A stretch of 64,000 bases of DNA from Pontibacter mangrovi (GTDB lineage: Bacteria; Bacteroidota; Bacteroidia; Cytophagales; Hymenobacteraceae): assembly GCF_006385705.1 (NCBI RefSeq), contig NZ_VFRQ01000006.1, positions 248,001 to 312,000 on the forward strand. Direction: 5' to 3'. Position numbers and translations under genes: made by a program. The stretch's first letter is position 1, and each line of letters starts with the position of its first letter. Positions 26,303 to 34,759 of this stretch are shown here, one piece after another. The notes beneath the pieces were generated by a model. The model made no database searches, was not told where the DNA came from, and was given only the letters and a program-made list of their open reading frames with translations.

Positions 26303-27184
26303 TCAGTAGGTTCTCGTCATGCTCTCGGGCACTACCAATATGAAATCGGCTTTGTTCTTGTTCTCTTCCGAAAGGTCCTCCAGCTCGGATTGCAGCACGG
26401 TGGTGATGGTGCGGGTTTTTACCTTTGGCCGGAGCTGCTTCAGGTACCAGCCAATGCCCTCAAAGTTGTCGGAATGATAGGCACCGTTCAGGTGCAGCAC
26501 CTGCCGCCCCTGCTGCACCTGGCCTAGTATGAAATGCGCCATGGTAGCGTCTTTCAGCGCCTGCGCCTGCACAATGTTCATACTTTTGGTGTTGCCGTGC
26601 ATGCTGTTGCCAAACATCGCCATCATCCCTTTATAGCCGGGTAGCTCCATATCCACGGTAACCGGTAGCGGTGCGATGTAGCGCTTTGCCTCCGCCGACA
26701 CGCCATTCAGCACCTCCAGCCCTCCGCCCGACACCATGGCCGCATAGCGGCGCGGCACGTTAGTAGCGATAAACGGAATCTTCTGCTCCCTGGCAAGGCG
26801 CACCACCGGCTTGTAGTCAGTAGCGTAATTTGGCCAAGGCCTGGACTCCTGCTCAAAGTTATTCTCCGGCACCTGCCCCGCCAGGTACTCGTTCAGCACC
26901 AGTTGCACATCAGCCTCGAACATCTCTGCCCCAATAGCAAAGTTCTGCGGGTTGTCCTCGTGCAGGTCTTTTGCCACCTCCAGCTGCAGCCAATGCGCAA
27001 TCGGGTCGTTGTGCTGCTCACCAAAAAGTATAACCTCCGCCTCCTGCAGCTCTTTCAGCATTTTACCATACTTTATACTTTTACCCTCCGCCGTAAATAG
27101 CTGGTAAGCCGGCTTATCTTTTTTCTGCGCCATAGCCACAGTTGTTATCGCTATTAAAAGAAGTGTCAGGAATTTATACTTCAT
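26303..27184 (-). CDS. ChaN-like heme-binding/haem-uptake family protein
   Basis: 293 residues from the ATG at 27184 (GTG three bases upstream also possible). The signal peptide is KFLTLLLIAITTVAMAQ. The Tiki/ChaN core shows ILFGEQHNDPIAHWLQLEVAKDL (conserved E and H of the metal/heme site), IGAEMFEADVQLVLNEYLAG, PFIATNVPRRYAAMVSGGGL, and VLHLNGAYHSDNFEGI near the C-terminus. ChaN lipoproteins bind heme at a dimer interface in the envelope; no lipobox is visible here, so it is likely soluble periplasmic. It is upstream-flanked by a DUF6624-like lipoprotein gene with a terminator between. Confidence 0.88.
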   Translation of the reverse strand: MKYKFLTLLLIAITTVAMAQKKDKPAYQLFTAEGKSIKYGKMLKELQEAEVILFGEQHNDPIAHWLQLEVAKDLHEDNPQNFAIGAEMFEADVQLVLNEYLAGQVPENNFEQESRPWPNYATDYKPVVRLAREQKIPFIATNVPRRYAAMVSGGGLEVLNGVSAEAKRYIAPLPVTVDMELPGYKGMMAMFGNSMHGNTKSMNIVQAQALKDATMAHFILGQVQQGRQVLHLNGAYHSDNFEGIGWYLKQLRPKVKTRTITTVLQSELEDLSEENKNKADFILVVPESMTRTY

Positions 27185-27220
27185 CACTTTATTTGTCTGG
27201 ATTTATACTTCAAGATAATA

Positions 27221-27250
27221 AAAATAGCCGGCACAAGAGATACCGGCTAT
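27221..27250 (-). terminator. Possible terminator after the DUF6624-like gene
   Basis: ATAGCCGG / CCGGCTAT stem with an 11-nt loop downstream of the minus-strand lipoprotein gene. The U-tract is short. Confidence 0.6.
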
Positions 27251-27279
27251 GCTTATACTTTATACTTGATTGATAAAAG

Positions 27280-27951
27280 CTATTTATTGAAACTGACATG
27301 CACATCGGGCAGCTGCTCTTCCGGGTCGAAGACGACTCCTAACCTTTCGGCATTCTCCTCCACTGTCAGCTCAAAACCTGCTTCTTTCCTGCGCTTGTTC
27401 ACATTCTCTACATCCTCAATGGGCCAAATGGCATGTTTGCCGTCTTTCCGTATATAACTGACAGCTTGCGTACCGTACACCTGCTTCTTGCCCTGAAACA
27501 TCAGCAATCTGTCCTTCATCTTGGCTGCGTCCGTGCCGCTAGCTTCCCCTTGCTTAGCCAATTCCTCCATCTGTGGCAGGTATTGCTCTATAGTTCTGGA
27601 ATTAGAGTGCTGCACCACATAAAATAAAGCATCGGCCGCTTTCTCCCCAATCTTGCTCTTTGGCAGCCATCCGTGCTCTTCAAGTATAGGTAGTACCTTA
27701 GTCTGGTTGGTAGAGTCAATCTGATGCATTTTGTAGATGTATGCTCTTTGCCCAACTGGATCAGCATTAATAGAATCCCAGTCCACATCTCGCACGCCCT
27801 GGTCCAGATCATAAATCGCCTCCAGTTCCTGCTGCAGCAAAGTATAGTTCGGCTGCTCCTCTTTTACAGCTGAGGCTGCATTGTTCTCTGTAGCATTCTG
27901 GCATCCAGCCAAGGCCCACAGAAGTATAAATAGCTTCAATATTTTTATCAT
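27280..27951 (-). CDS. Lipoprotein resembling DUF6624
   Basis: 223 residues. The signal peptide ends in the lipobox LAGC (Cys 17), giving an SPII lipoprotein. The mature part has the pattern EAIYDLDQGVRDVDWDSI, then HQIDSTNQTKVLPILEEHGWLPKSKIGEKAADALFYVVQHS, then MKDRLLMFQGKKQVYGTQ. These DQxxR, GWxxxSxxG, QHS and YGTQ landmarks fit DUF6624 as I remember it. Function unknown. It ends 7 bp after the NatB-like permease stop on the same strand, so it could be the distal gene of the ABC exporter operon. Confidence 0.85.
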   Translation of the reverse strand: MIKILKLFILLWALAGCQNATENNAASAVKEEQPNYTLLQQELEAIYDLDQGVRDVDWDSINADPVGQRAYIYKMHQIDSTNQTKVLPILEEHGWLPKSKIGEKAADALFYVVQHSNSRTIEQYLPQMEELAKQGEASGTDAAKMKDRLLMFQGKKQVYGTQAVSYIRKDGKHAIWPIEDVENVNKRRKEAGFELTVEENAERLGVVFDPEEQLPDVHVSFNK

Positions 27952-27958
27952 TCCCTAC

Positions 27959-29317
27959 TTACACCCTATAAAACAACCACTTCGATAGCTCCTTGTAATT
28001 GATCTTTTTGCCGTACATCAGGATGCCGACGCGGTATATGCGGCTGGCAATCCAGGTGGTGAAGATAAAGCCGGCCACCAGCAGCCCCATGGACAGCAGC
28101 AGCTCCCAGGCAGGCACCCCAAACGGCACGCGCACCATCATCACAATGGGCGAGGTGATCGGGATCATCGACATCCAGAAAGCCACAGGCCCATCCGGGT
28201 TTTTCAGCACGATAGAGTAGGACATGATGAAGGAGATAACCAGCGGAATGGTGATGGGCATCATGAACTGCTGCGTATCCGTCTCGTTATCCACGGCGGC
28301 ACCAATGGCCCCGAACAGGGAGCCGTACAGCAGGTAGCCTCCTAAGAAGTAAAAGATAAAGCAGCCGAAGATCAGGGCGATCGGCAGGTTGCTAAAGCTT
28401 TGCTTCACATCGTTCAGGGTGCTGGCAAACTCATCCTGCTCCTGTGGGTTATCCACCGCGGCAGCGTCTTCCGTTTCCAGGTCCTCGCCCTGCGCCGCTA
28501 CCTGCCCTGCCGCATACTGTGCCGCCGGCGACGGGGCCGCATCCACGCCAAAGGCAGCGGAAACGCCCGTTACGGCTATAAACGACAGGATGATCCAGAG
28601 CAGAAACTGTGTCAGGCCAACGGCGGCTATTCCCATGATCTTGCCCATCATCAGCTGGAAAGGCTTCACCGAGGAGATAACCACCTCTACAATGCGGCTG
28701 GTCTTTTCCTCAATTACCCCGCGCATGATCTGCACCCCGTACAGGAAAATAAAGAAATAGATGATCACGGCGCCCGCCACCCCGGCCACAGAAGTGATGA
28801 TGGCGTTATTGTCTTTCTCGCCCTGGTCGCTTAGGTTAATGGCCGTCAGGTTCACGTTCGCCTTTATCTTCTTGAGCATCTCGCGGTCCAGGCCCGAGGC
28901 CAGGTAGCGCTGATTCTCTATTTCGCCTTCCAGGATGTTCTCCAGCCGCACCTGCGTCTGAATGCTGATGTTCTTCTTGCCGTATACCGTAAAGCCCTGC
29001 GGGTTGTCCAGGGTCATCTCCGGGATGTAAAGCAGCGCGGTGTTATCGGTTTCCTGGTAAATGGTCTTGGCGTCCTCCAGCGTGCCGGCCAGGGGCACAA
29101 ACTTCAGGTCTTTCTTATTCTCCAGCTTGCCCTCAAACAGGCCGCTTTCGTCCAGCACCATCACCGTCTCCGTCTCATCCGACATGCTGATGAGCAGACC
29201 AGGCAGAATCATAAAAGCAGCCAGCAGCAGCGGCGTCAGCAGCGTCATGATGATGAAGCTTTTCTTGCGCACGCGTGTCAGGTACTCTCGCTTAATAATT
29301 AACCAGATCTTATGCAT
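27959..29317 (-). CDS. ABC-2 type transporter permease (NatB-like)
   Basis: 452 residues. TM1 lies at about residues 20-42 (LLTPLLLAAFMILPGLLI) after the IIKREYLTRVRKKSF start typical of NatB/YhaP permeases. A soluble extracytoplasmic domain (about 45-170) comes next, then five or six membrane helices to the end. A cytoplasmic or external acidic insertion (QGEDLETEDAAAVDNPQEQDEF, about 275-300) interrupts the second half. It overlaps the ATPase gene by 8 bp. The pair most resembles NatAB sodium exporters or ABC exporters of unknown substrate; the substrate cannot be read from the sequence. Confidence 0.93.
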   Translation of the reverse strand: MHKIWLIIKREYLTRVRKKSFIIMTLLTPLLLAAFMILPGLLISMSDETETVMVLDESGLFEGKLENKKDLKFVPLAGTLEDAKTIYQETDNTALLYIPEMTLDNPQGFTVYGKKNISIQTQVRLENILEGEIENQRYLASGLDREMLKKIKANVNLTAINLSDQGEKDNNAIITSVAGVAGAVIIYFFIFLYGVQIMRGVIEEKTSRIVEVVISSVKPFQLMMGKIMGIAAVGLTQFLLWIILSFIAVTGVSAAFGVDAAPSPAAQYAAGQVAAQGEDLETEDAAAVDNPQEQDEFASTLNDVKQSFSNLPIALIFGCFIFYFLGGYLLYGSLFGAIGAAVDNETDTQQFMMPITIPLVISFIMSYSIVLKNPDGPVAFWMSMIPITSPIVMMVRVPFGVPAWELLLSMGLLVAGFIFTTWIASRIYRVGILMYGKKINYKELSKWLFYRV

Positions 29318-30224
29318 GTTGGGTGGTCTCCTTTACTTTACGGATGAAGATTTCGTTTATACTTGGCACCAGCTCCACAAAAGAGTGCACCTCTACGCGC
29401 TGGATCAGGTAGCGCAGCAGGTCGTTAGGGCTGGTGTTGTTGAGCAGCCGGATGTTGGCCCGGAAGATGCCGTGGTTGCTGTGCTGCTCCAGCACCTCAA
29501 AGTCGGGCGAGGTGACCATCAGCTGGCCGTTGCCGATTACCTGGTAGGTATCGGTTTTATAGGCATCCTTTATCTCCTTCACCGGCCCGTCCAGCACCTT
29601 CTGCGCATGGTTTATCAGAGCAATGTTATCGCACAGCTCCTCCACCGACTCCATACGGTGCGTGGAGAAAATGATGGTGGCTCCCCGCTCGCGCAGGCGC
29701 AGGATCTCGTCTTTTATCAAATTGGCGTTGATGGGGTCGAAACCGGAGAACGGCTCGTCCAGAATGATGAGCGAGGGCTCGTGCAGCACCGTGGCAATGA
29801 ACTGCACCTTCTGCTGCATCCCTTTCGAGAGGTCCTCGATGTGCTTGCCCAGCCATTCGCGTATCTCAAAGCGGTCTACCCAGGTTTTGATGCGGGAGGT
29901 GGCCTCCTGCTTGCTCAGGCCCTTGAGCTGGGCCAGGTACAGCAGCTGCTCCCCCACCTTCATTTTTTTGTACAGGCCGCGCTCCTCGGGCAGGTAGCCC
30001 ATGTCCTTTATATGGTCGGGCTTTAGGCGTTCGCCTTTAAAGTATATCTTACCGCTGTCGGCACCCGTAATCTGCGTGATGATGCGGATGAGCGACGTTT
30101 TGCCTGCACCATTGGGGCCGAGCAAGCCGAAAATGCATCCCTCCGGAATCTCAAAGCTCACGTTGTCGAGGGCGGTGTGGTTGGCGTAGGTTTTGGTGAC
30201 GCCATCAATCTTCAGAATACTCAA
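29310..30224 (-). CDS. ABC transporter ATP-binding protein (NatA-like)
   Basis: 304 residues with all ATPase motifs: Walker A GPNGAGKTS near residue 39, signature LSKGMQQKVQF, Walker B LIILDEPFSGFD and the switch His in FSTHRMESVEEL. The last 80 residues form the C-terminal extension typical of DrrA/NatA subfamily proteins. The start codon is TTG (30224); no better ATG is present. It is translationally coupled to the permease through an 8-bp overlap. Confidence 0.94.
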   Translation of the reverse strand: MSILKIDGVTKTYANHTALDNVSFEIPEGCIFGLLGPNGAGKTSLIRIITQITGADSGKIYFKGERLKPDHIKDMGYLPEERGLYKKMKVGEQLLYLAQLKGLSKQEATSRIKTWVDRFEIREWLGKHIEDLSKGMQQKVQFIATVLHEPSLIILDEPFSGFDPINANLIKDEILRLRERGATIIFSTHRMESVEELCDNIALINHAQKVLDGPVKEIKDAYKTDTYQVIGNGQLMVTSPDFEVLEQHSNHGIFRANIRLLNNTSPNDLLRYLIQRVEVHSFVELVPSINEIFIRKVKETTQHA

Positions 30225-30357
30225 GGGTGTTGTGGTTTAGTTTACTCAAATATAAATAGAATGCCGTAGAGTATACTTGTTATGCTATACTTAATCGACT
30301 AAGCCAGGTATAAAGCAGACGAAACAACGGCTCAACCCGCATCAGTAAGTATAAATG

Positions 30358-30397
30358 AAAAGCCCGGCTCTCTTTATACGGAGAGCCGGGCTTAAAA
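30358..30397 (-). terminator. Bidirectional terminator after dnaJ
   Basis: Perfect AAGCCCGGCTCT / AGAGCCGGGCTT stem with a 10-nt loop, A/T-rich on both sides. Confidence 0.85.
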
Positions 30398-30417
30398 TTA
30401 TCGTTCCGAAGGGTCTT

Positions 30418-31560
30418 TTACTGGAAGTAATCTTTCACCTTCTCAAAGAATCCCTTCTCGTTCTTGCCAGGGTTTGGCGTGAAGTTGCTCGAGTAGCGCA
30501 GGCCTTCCAGCACCGCTTTCTCATCGCTGCTCAGGCTCTTTGGCGTCCATACGTTCACATGGATCAGCTGGTCGCCTTTGCCGTAGCCGTTGATGTCCTG
30601 GATGCCTTTGCCGCGCAGCCTGAAGATCTCGCCGCTCTGCGTGCCCGGCTTCATGGTAATCTTCACTTTGCCTGAGATGGTTGGCACCTCCACCTCTGCG
30701 CCCAGGGCCGCATCTATAAAGCTAATGTACTGCTCATAGATGACATTGTTGCCTTCGCGCTTCAGAGTTGGGTGCGGCTCCTCTTCTATCTGGATCAGCA
30801 GGTCGCCGGGCACGCCGCCGCGCTCCGGCACGTTGCCTTTGCCGCTCATGCTTAGCTGCATGCCGTCCATCACACCGCCCGGCACGTTAATCGCGATCAC
30901 CTCTTCCTGCAGCTCTCTACCGCTGCCGTGGCAGGCTTCGCAATTGCTGGTTACAATGCGGCCCTCGCCGTTACAGGTAGGGCAGGTTGCCGTGGATACC
31001 ATCTGGCCCAGCATGGTGTTTACCACCTTGCGCACCTGGCCAGAGCCTTGGCACGTACCGCAGGTCTGCATCTCGGTGCCGTTTTTGGCGCCATTGCCCC
31101 CGCAGGTGCTGCACGCTACGTAGCGCTTTACTTTGATTTTCTTCTCTACGCCGTTGGCTATCTCCTCCAGGTTCAGTTTCAGCTTGATGCGTAGGTTGGA
31201 ACCTTTGCGCTGCCGGCGACCGCCGCCGGAGCGGCCGGCACCGCCGAAGAAGCTCTCAAAGCCGCCTCCGCCAAAAATATCGCCAAACTGCGAGAAGATA
31301 TCATCCATGTTCATGCCACCGCCGCCGAAGCCGCCGTTCATGCCCTGGTGGCCGAACTGATCGTAGCGTTGACGCTTCTGCTGGTCGCTCAGCACCTCGT
31401 AGGCCTCTGCCGCCTCCTTAAACTTGTCTTCGGCAGTGGGGTCGTCGGGGTTCTTATCAGGGTGGAATTTGATGGCGATTTTGCGGTAAGCTTTCTTAAT
31501 CTCCTCCTGCGTGGCGCTTTTGCTTACTCCCAAAACCTCATAATAATCTCTCTTAGCCAT
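30418..31560 (-). CDS. dnaJ: Chaperone protein DnaJ
   Basis: Co-chaperone stimulating DnaK ATPase. 380 residues: J domain with HPDKNP near residue 33, Gly/Phe-rich linker with [14 protein letters not shown], and four zinc-finger repeats ([32 protein letters not shown]). Substrate-binding C-terminal domains follow. It lies 3 bp after grpE on the same strand. dnaK is not in the window. Confidence 0.97.
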   Translation of the reverse strand: MAKRDYYEVLGVSKSATQEEIKKAYRKIAIKFHPDKNPDDPTAEDKFKEAAEAYEVLSDQQKRQRYDQFGHQGMNGGFGGGGMNMDDIFSQFGDIFGGGGFESFFGGAGRSGGGRRQRKGSNLRIKLKLNLEEIANGVEKKIKVKRYVACSTCGGNGAKNGTEMQTCGTCQGSGQVRKVVNTMLGQMVSTATCPTCNGEGRIVTSNCEACHGSGRELQEEVIAINVPGGVMDGMQLSMSGKGNVPERGGVPGDLLIQIEEEPHPTLKREGNNVIYEQYISFIDAALGAEVEVPTISGKVKITMKPGTQSGEIFRLRGKGIQDINGYGKGDQLIHVNVWTPKSLSSDEKAVLEGLRYSSNFTPNPGKNEKGFFEKVKDYFQ

Positions 31561-31563
31561 GGC

Positions 31564-32136
31564 TTACGCTCCTATTACTACTTTCGCAAAACGGATCACC
31601 TTCTCGTTTAGGGTGTATCCTTTCTCAATTACATCTACAATCTTACCTTTCAGCTCTTCGGATGGGGCCGGTATCTGCGTCACCGCCTCGTGCATGTCGC
31701 TGTCGAAGTCATCGCCTGCCTTTGTCTCCATCGGCTTCAGGCCCTTCTGCATCGTCACGTGCTTCAGTTTATGGAACACCAACTCCAGGCCCTGCAGCAT
31801 TGTGTCCAGGTCTTTGGTGTTCTCCATCGACTGGCGCGCACGCTCCATGTCATCAAGCACCGGCAGCAGCTCGCTCATCGTATCCTGGTTAGCAGTTTTT
31901 ATCAGCTCCAGGCGCTCCTTGGCCGTGCGGCGGCGGAAGTTCTCGAACTCTGCCATCAAACGCACGAATTTATCCTTCATCTCTGCCAACTCTATGGCCG
32001 TGTTGTCCTCCTGCGTCTCGGCAGTGGCCTCTTCTGTTTCCTCCGCCTGGTTCAGTTCCTCTTCGGTGGTTGCATTGGCAGTGTTTTCCTGCAATTCCTC
32101 TTGTTCCTGCTCCTTTTTAATATCTTTATCTGACAT
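31564..32136 (-). CDS. grpE: Nucleotide exchange factor GrpE
   Basis: 190 residues: disordered Glu/Gln-rich N-terminus (about 1-45), a long coiled-coil helix (LAEMKDKFVRLMAEFENFRRRTAKERLEL, which contains the conserved FENFRRR), and the C-terminal beta domain with VTQIPAPSEELKGKIVDVIEKGYTLNEKVIRFAKVVIG. It releases ADP from DnaK. It heads a two-gene operon with dnaJ, and a 15-bp palindrome lies in its upstream region. Confidence 0.95.
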   Translation of the reverse strand: MSDKDIKKEQEQEELQENTANATTEEELNQAEETEEATAETQEDNTAIELAEMKDKFVRLMAEFENFRRRTAKERLELIKTANQDTMSELLPVLDDMERARQSMENTKDLDTMLQGLELVFHKLKHVTMQKGLKPMETKAGDDFDSDMHEAVTQIPAPSEELKGKIVDVIEKGYTLNEKVIRFAKVVIGA

Positions 32137-32204
32137 AATGCCTTAAAAAAGTTAGGTTGATGTGTCTATACTGTCTTGTCAATTGTCTTGCCAAACCGCA
32201 GCTT

Positions 32205-32219
32205 GTGCCAAGTTGGCAC
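32205..32219. promoter_or_regulatory. Palindromic operator candidate upstream of grpE-dnaJ
   Basis: The perfect palindrome GTGCCAA-G-TTGGCAC lies about 70 bp upstream of the grpE start in a 251 bp intergenic gap. It is not CIRCE (TTAGCACTC-N9-GAGTGCTAA) but sits where a heat-shock operator would be expected. Inference only. Confidence 0.4.
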
Positions 32220-32319
32220 TTTTATATTGTTAAATTGCTGCATTGTTAATTGTTAAAAGTCGATTCCTAAAAACAATTCAACATGGCATCCATTTAGCAA
32301 TATGCGCTTCCGTCGCTTC

Positions 32320-32357
32320 AAAAAAAATCGGTAGCAAGCCTTGCAGCCTCTACCGAT
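32320..32357 (-). terminator. Terminator after obg
   Basis: ATCGGTAG / CTACCGAT stem; on the minus strand it is followed by eight T. It is located 30 bp beyond the obg stop. Confidence 0.85.
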
Positions 32358-32387
32358 CCTGTTTTTATACTTCTATCGGGCTGTGCT

Positions 32388-33380
32388 TTAGCTGTTGAGC
32401 GCTTCCCAGATCATGTCTTTCAGTTGGGTGATGTTCTTGCCCGTGATACTGGAAATAAACACCGTCGGCAGTCCCTCCGGCAAGGTAGCGCGCATTTCCT
32501 GCTCCAGCTCCTCGTCCAGCATGTCGGACTTGGTGATGGCCAGTATGCGCTTCTTATCCAGCAGCTCCGGGTTATAGGTCTGCAACTCATTCAGCAGCAC
32601 GTTGTATTCCTCTGCAATGTCGGCGCTCTCACATGAAACCATAAACAGCAGCATGGAGTTCCGCTCGATGTGGCGCAGGAAGCGCAATCCCAGGCCTTTC
32701 CCTTCCGAGGCCCCCTCAATGATACCCGGAATGTCGGCCATCACAAAGGATTTGTAGTCGCGGTAGGCCACCACGCCCAGGTTAGGCTCCAGCGTGGTAA
32801 AGGCATAGTTGGCAATCTTTGGCTTGGCCGCCGACACCACTGAAAGCAGCGTGGACTTGCCGGCGTTCGGGAAGCCCACCAAGCCCACATCGGCCAGCAG
32901 TTTCAGCTCCAGCACCACCCACTCCTCTATGCCCGGCTCACCTGGCTGCGCATAGCGCGGCGTCTGGTTTGTCGGTGATTTAAAGTGCGCGTTGCCCAGG
33001 CCGCCGCGGCCACCCGGGGTAAGTATGATTTCCTGCCCGTCCTCGGTTATCTCGCACATCACCTCGCCGGTTTCCACGTTGCGCGCGATCGTGCCGAGCG
33101 GCACCTCCAGCACCTCATCCTTGCCTTGCGCACCGGTAGAGTGGCTCGGGCCACCGTTCAGGCCGTTTTCGGCGATAATGTGCTTGCGGTACTGCAGGTG
33201 CAGCAATGTCCAGAGTTGGGAATTGCCGCGAAGTATAACATGCCCGCCGCGGCCGCCGTCACCGCCGTCAGGGCCGCCTTTGGCGGTTTTCTTGTCGCGG
33301 TGCAAATGTGCAGAGCCGCCGCCTCCGTGTCCGGAGCGCGAGCAGATCTTAACGTAATCTATAAAGTTGCTTGACGCCAA
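32388..33380 (-). CDS. obg: Obg/CgtA family GTPase
   Basis: Ribosome-associated GTPase of 50S assembly and stress control. 330 residues: Gly-rich Obg fold ([30 protein letters not shown]), then the G domain with [28 protein letters not shown] and the specificity motif as TKSD instead of NKxD. No C-terminal OCT domain is present, as usual in Bacteroidetes. The start is TTG at 33380, giving the family N-terminus [11 protein letters not shown]. It follows adk by 18 bp. Confidence 0.96.
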   Translation of the reverse strand: MASSNFIDYVKICSRSGHGGGGSAHLHRDKKTAKGGPDGGDGGRGGHVILRGNSQLWTLLHLQYRKHIIAENGLNGGPSHSTGAQGKDEVLEVPLGTIARNVETGEVMCEITEDGQEIILTPGGRGGLGNAHFKSPTNQTPRYAQPGEPGIEEWVVLELKLLADVGLVGFPNAGKSTLLSVVSAAKPKIANYAFTTLEPNLGVVAYRDYKSFVMADIPGIIEGASEGKGLGLRFLRHIERNSMLLFMVSCESADIAEEYNVLLNELQTYNPELLDKKRILAITKSDMLDEELEQEMRATLPEGLPTVFISSITGKNITQLKDMIWEALNS

Positions 33381-33398
33381 ATCTTTTAAGCCTGTCGC

Positions 33399-33995
33399 TT
33401 ATTTTTTCTCTTCCTGCTTTTCCTTCAATGCATCAACGTGCTGGCACAGCGCCTTGAAGATATCCTCTATCTCGCCGATGCCATCCACCGCATAGTACTT
33501 GCCCTGTCCGGCGTAGTAGTCGGCCACCGGCCTGGTTTTGGTGTTATACTCCTGCACACGCTTGCGGATCAGCTCTTCGTTCTGGTCGTCTGGGCGGCCG
33601 GAGGTCTGGCCACGCAGCAAGAGGCGCTTGGTCAGCTCCTCATCGTCTACTTTCAGGGCGATCATGGCGGAGATCTCGGTGTCGTTATCCTGCAGCAGCT
33701 TGTCTAAGCCTTGGGCTTGCGGCACAGTGCGCGGAAAGCCGTCGAAGATAAAGCCCGCTGCCTGGCGGCGCTCCTTCACCTTGTTCTCGATCATCCCGAT
33801 CACCACTTCGTCCGGAACCAACAGGCCGTTGTCCATTAGCTTTTTCGCTTCCAGGCCAAGGGTAGTGCCGGCAGCTATCTCAGAGCGCAGCAGATCGCCG
33901 GTAGAAAGGTGTATGAGGTTATATTTGTCTAACAGTTTTTGACTTTGGGTACCTTTTCCAGCACCTGGAGGGCCAAACAAAACGATGTTGAGCAT
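33399..33995 (-). CDS. adk: Adenylate kinase
   Basis: Interconverts ATP+AMP and 2 ADP. 198 residues: P-loop GPPGAGKGTQS, AMP-binding LSTGDLLRSEI and GFPRTVPQAQGLD, and the Arg-rich LRGQTSGRPDDQ. The lid is the short form with no zinc cysteines. The ATG start is at 33995. It precedes obg by 18 bp and is probably co-transcribed with it. Confidence 0.97.
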   Translation of the reverse strand: MLNIVLFGPPGAGKGTQSQKLLDKYNLIHLSTGDLLRSEIAAGTTLGLEAKKLMDNGLLVPDEVVIGMIENKVKERRQAAGFIFDGFPRTVPQAQGLDKLLQDNDTEISAMIALKVDDEELTKRLLLRGQTSGRPDDQNEELIRKRVQEYNTKTRPVADYYAGQGKYYAVDGIGEIEDIFKALCQHVDALKEKQEEKK

Positions 33996-34123
33996 ATCTT
34001 ATAGCTAATTATAAAAAGCAAATATAAGTATAAATTCTGTGTACTCTCTGATTTTCTGGGGCTCCTGCCAATGGCTGTGCCCCTCGTTTTTAAAAGCCTG
34101 CTAACGCGGCATCCCCTGCAGGG

Positions 34124-34666
34124 TTACGGCACGATCTTGTAAATATCGCGCAGGTTCCGGCCAAGCCCGTTGTAGTCCAGGCCATAGCCCACCACAAAGT
34201 CGTTTGGAATTTCGCGGGCCACATATTTCACATCCAGCGGGTGCTGCAGGCAGTCCGGTTTCATGAGCAGGGTAGCCACCTCCACAGAGGCCGGGTTTCG
34301 CTCCCGCAGCTGTTGCAGCAGGCCGTGCACAGTATGGCCGGTATCCACAATATCCTCCAGCACCACCACATGGCGGCCTTCAATGTCTTCGTTCAGGCCC
34401 AGGATCTCTTTTACCTTGCCGGTGCTGTGCATGTCCTGGTAACTTGCCAGGCGGATGAACGAGATCTCGCAGGGCATCGATACGCGCTTGAGCAGATCAG
34501 CCACAAACATAAAGGAGCCGTTCAGCACCGCCAGAAACAGCGGCCGCTTTTCAGCATAGTCTTTGTCTAACTGCTCGGCCAGCATGGTGATACGTGCGAT
34601 AATCTCCTCCTCAAATATGTAGGTGCTAAACTCACAGTCGTGAATCTGAATGGTACGCGGGTTCAT
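34124..34666 (-). CDS. hpt: Hypoxanthine phosphoribosyltransferase
   Basis: Purine salvage: converts hypoxanthine/guanine and PRPP to nucleotides. 180 residues with the PRPP loop VVVLEDIVDTGHTVHGLL near residue 97, the flexible-loop serine-tyrosine region LASYQDMHSTGKV, and YVAREIPNDFVVGYGLDYNGLGRNLRDIY with the base-recognising Asp/Phe. Single gene between adk and hppA. Confidence 0.96.
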   Translation of the reverse strand: MNPRTIQIHDCEFSTYIFEEEIIARITMLAEQLDKDYAEKRPLFLAVLNGSFMFVADLLKRVSMPCEISFIRLASYQDMHSTGKVKEILGLNEDIEGRHVVVLEDIVDTGHTVHGLLQQLRERNPASVEVATLLMKPDCLQHPLDVKYVAREIPNDFVVGYGLDYNGLGRNLRDIYKIVP

Positions 34667-34711
34667 GTCATGTTGGGTTGATCTTGAACAAAGGTAAGTA
34701 TAAAATAAAAA

Positions 34712-34738
34712 ATAAGCCCAACCTAAAGCTGGGCTTAT
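34712..34738 (-). terminator. Terminator between hppA and hpt
   Basis: ATAAGCCCA / TGGGCTTAT stem with a 9-nt loop, followed by a T-rich tract on the minus strand. Confidence 0.8.
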
Positions 34739-34759
34739 CGCTATTATTGTGGTTGGCAG

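Noticed and set aside
32200..32225. Sigma-54 promoter for grpE
   Set aside because: The minus strand has TTGGCAC, but the GG-to-GC spacing is 10, not the 12 needed.
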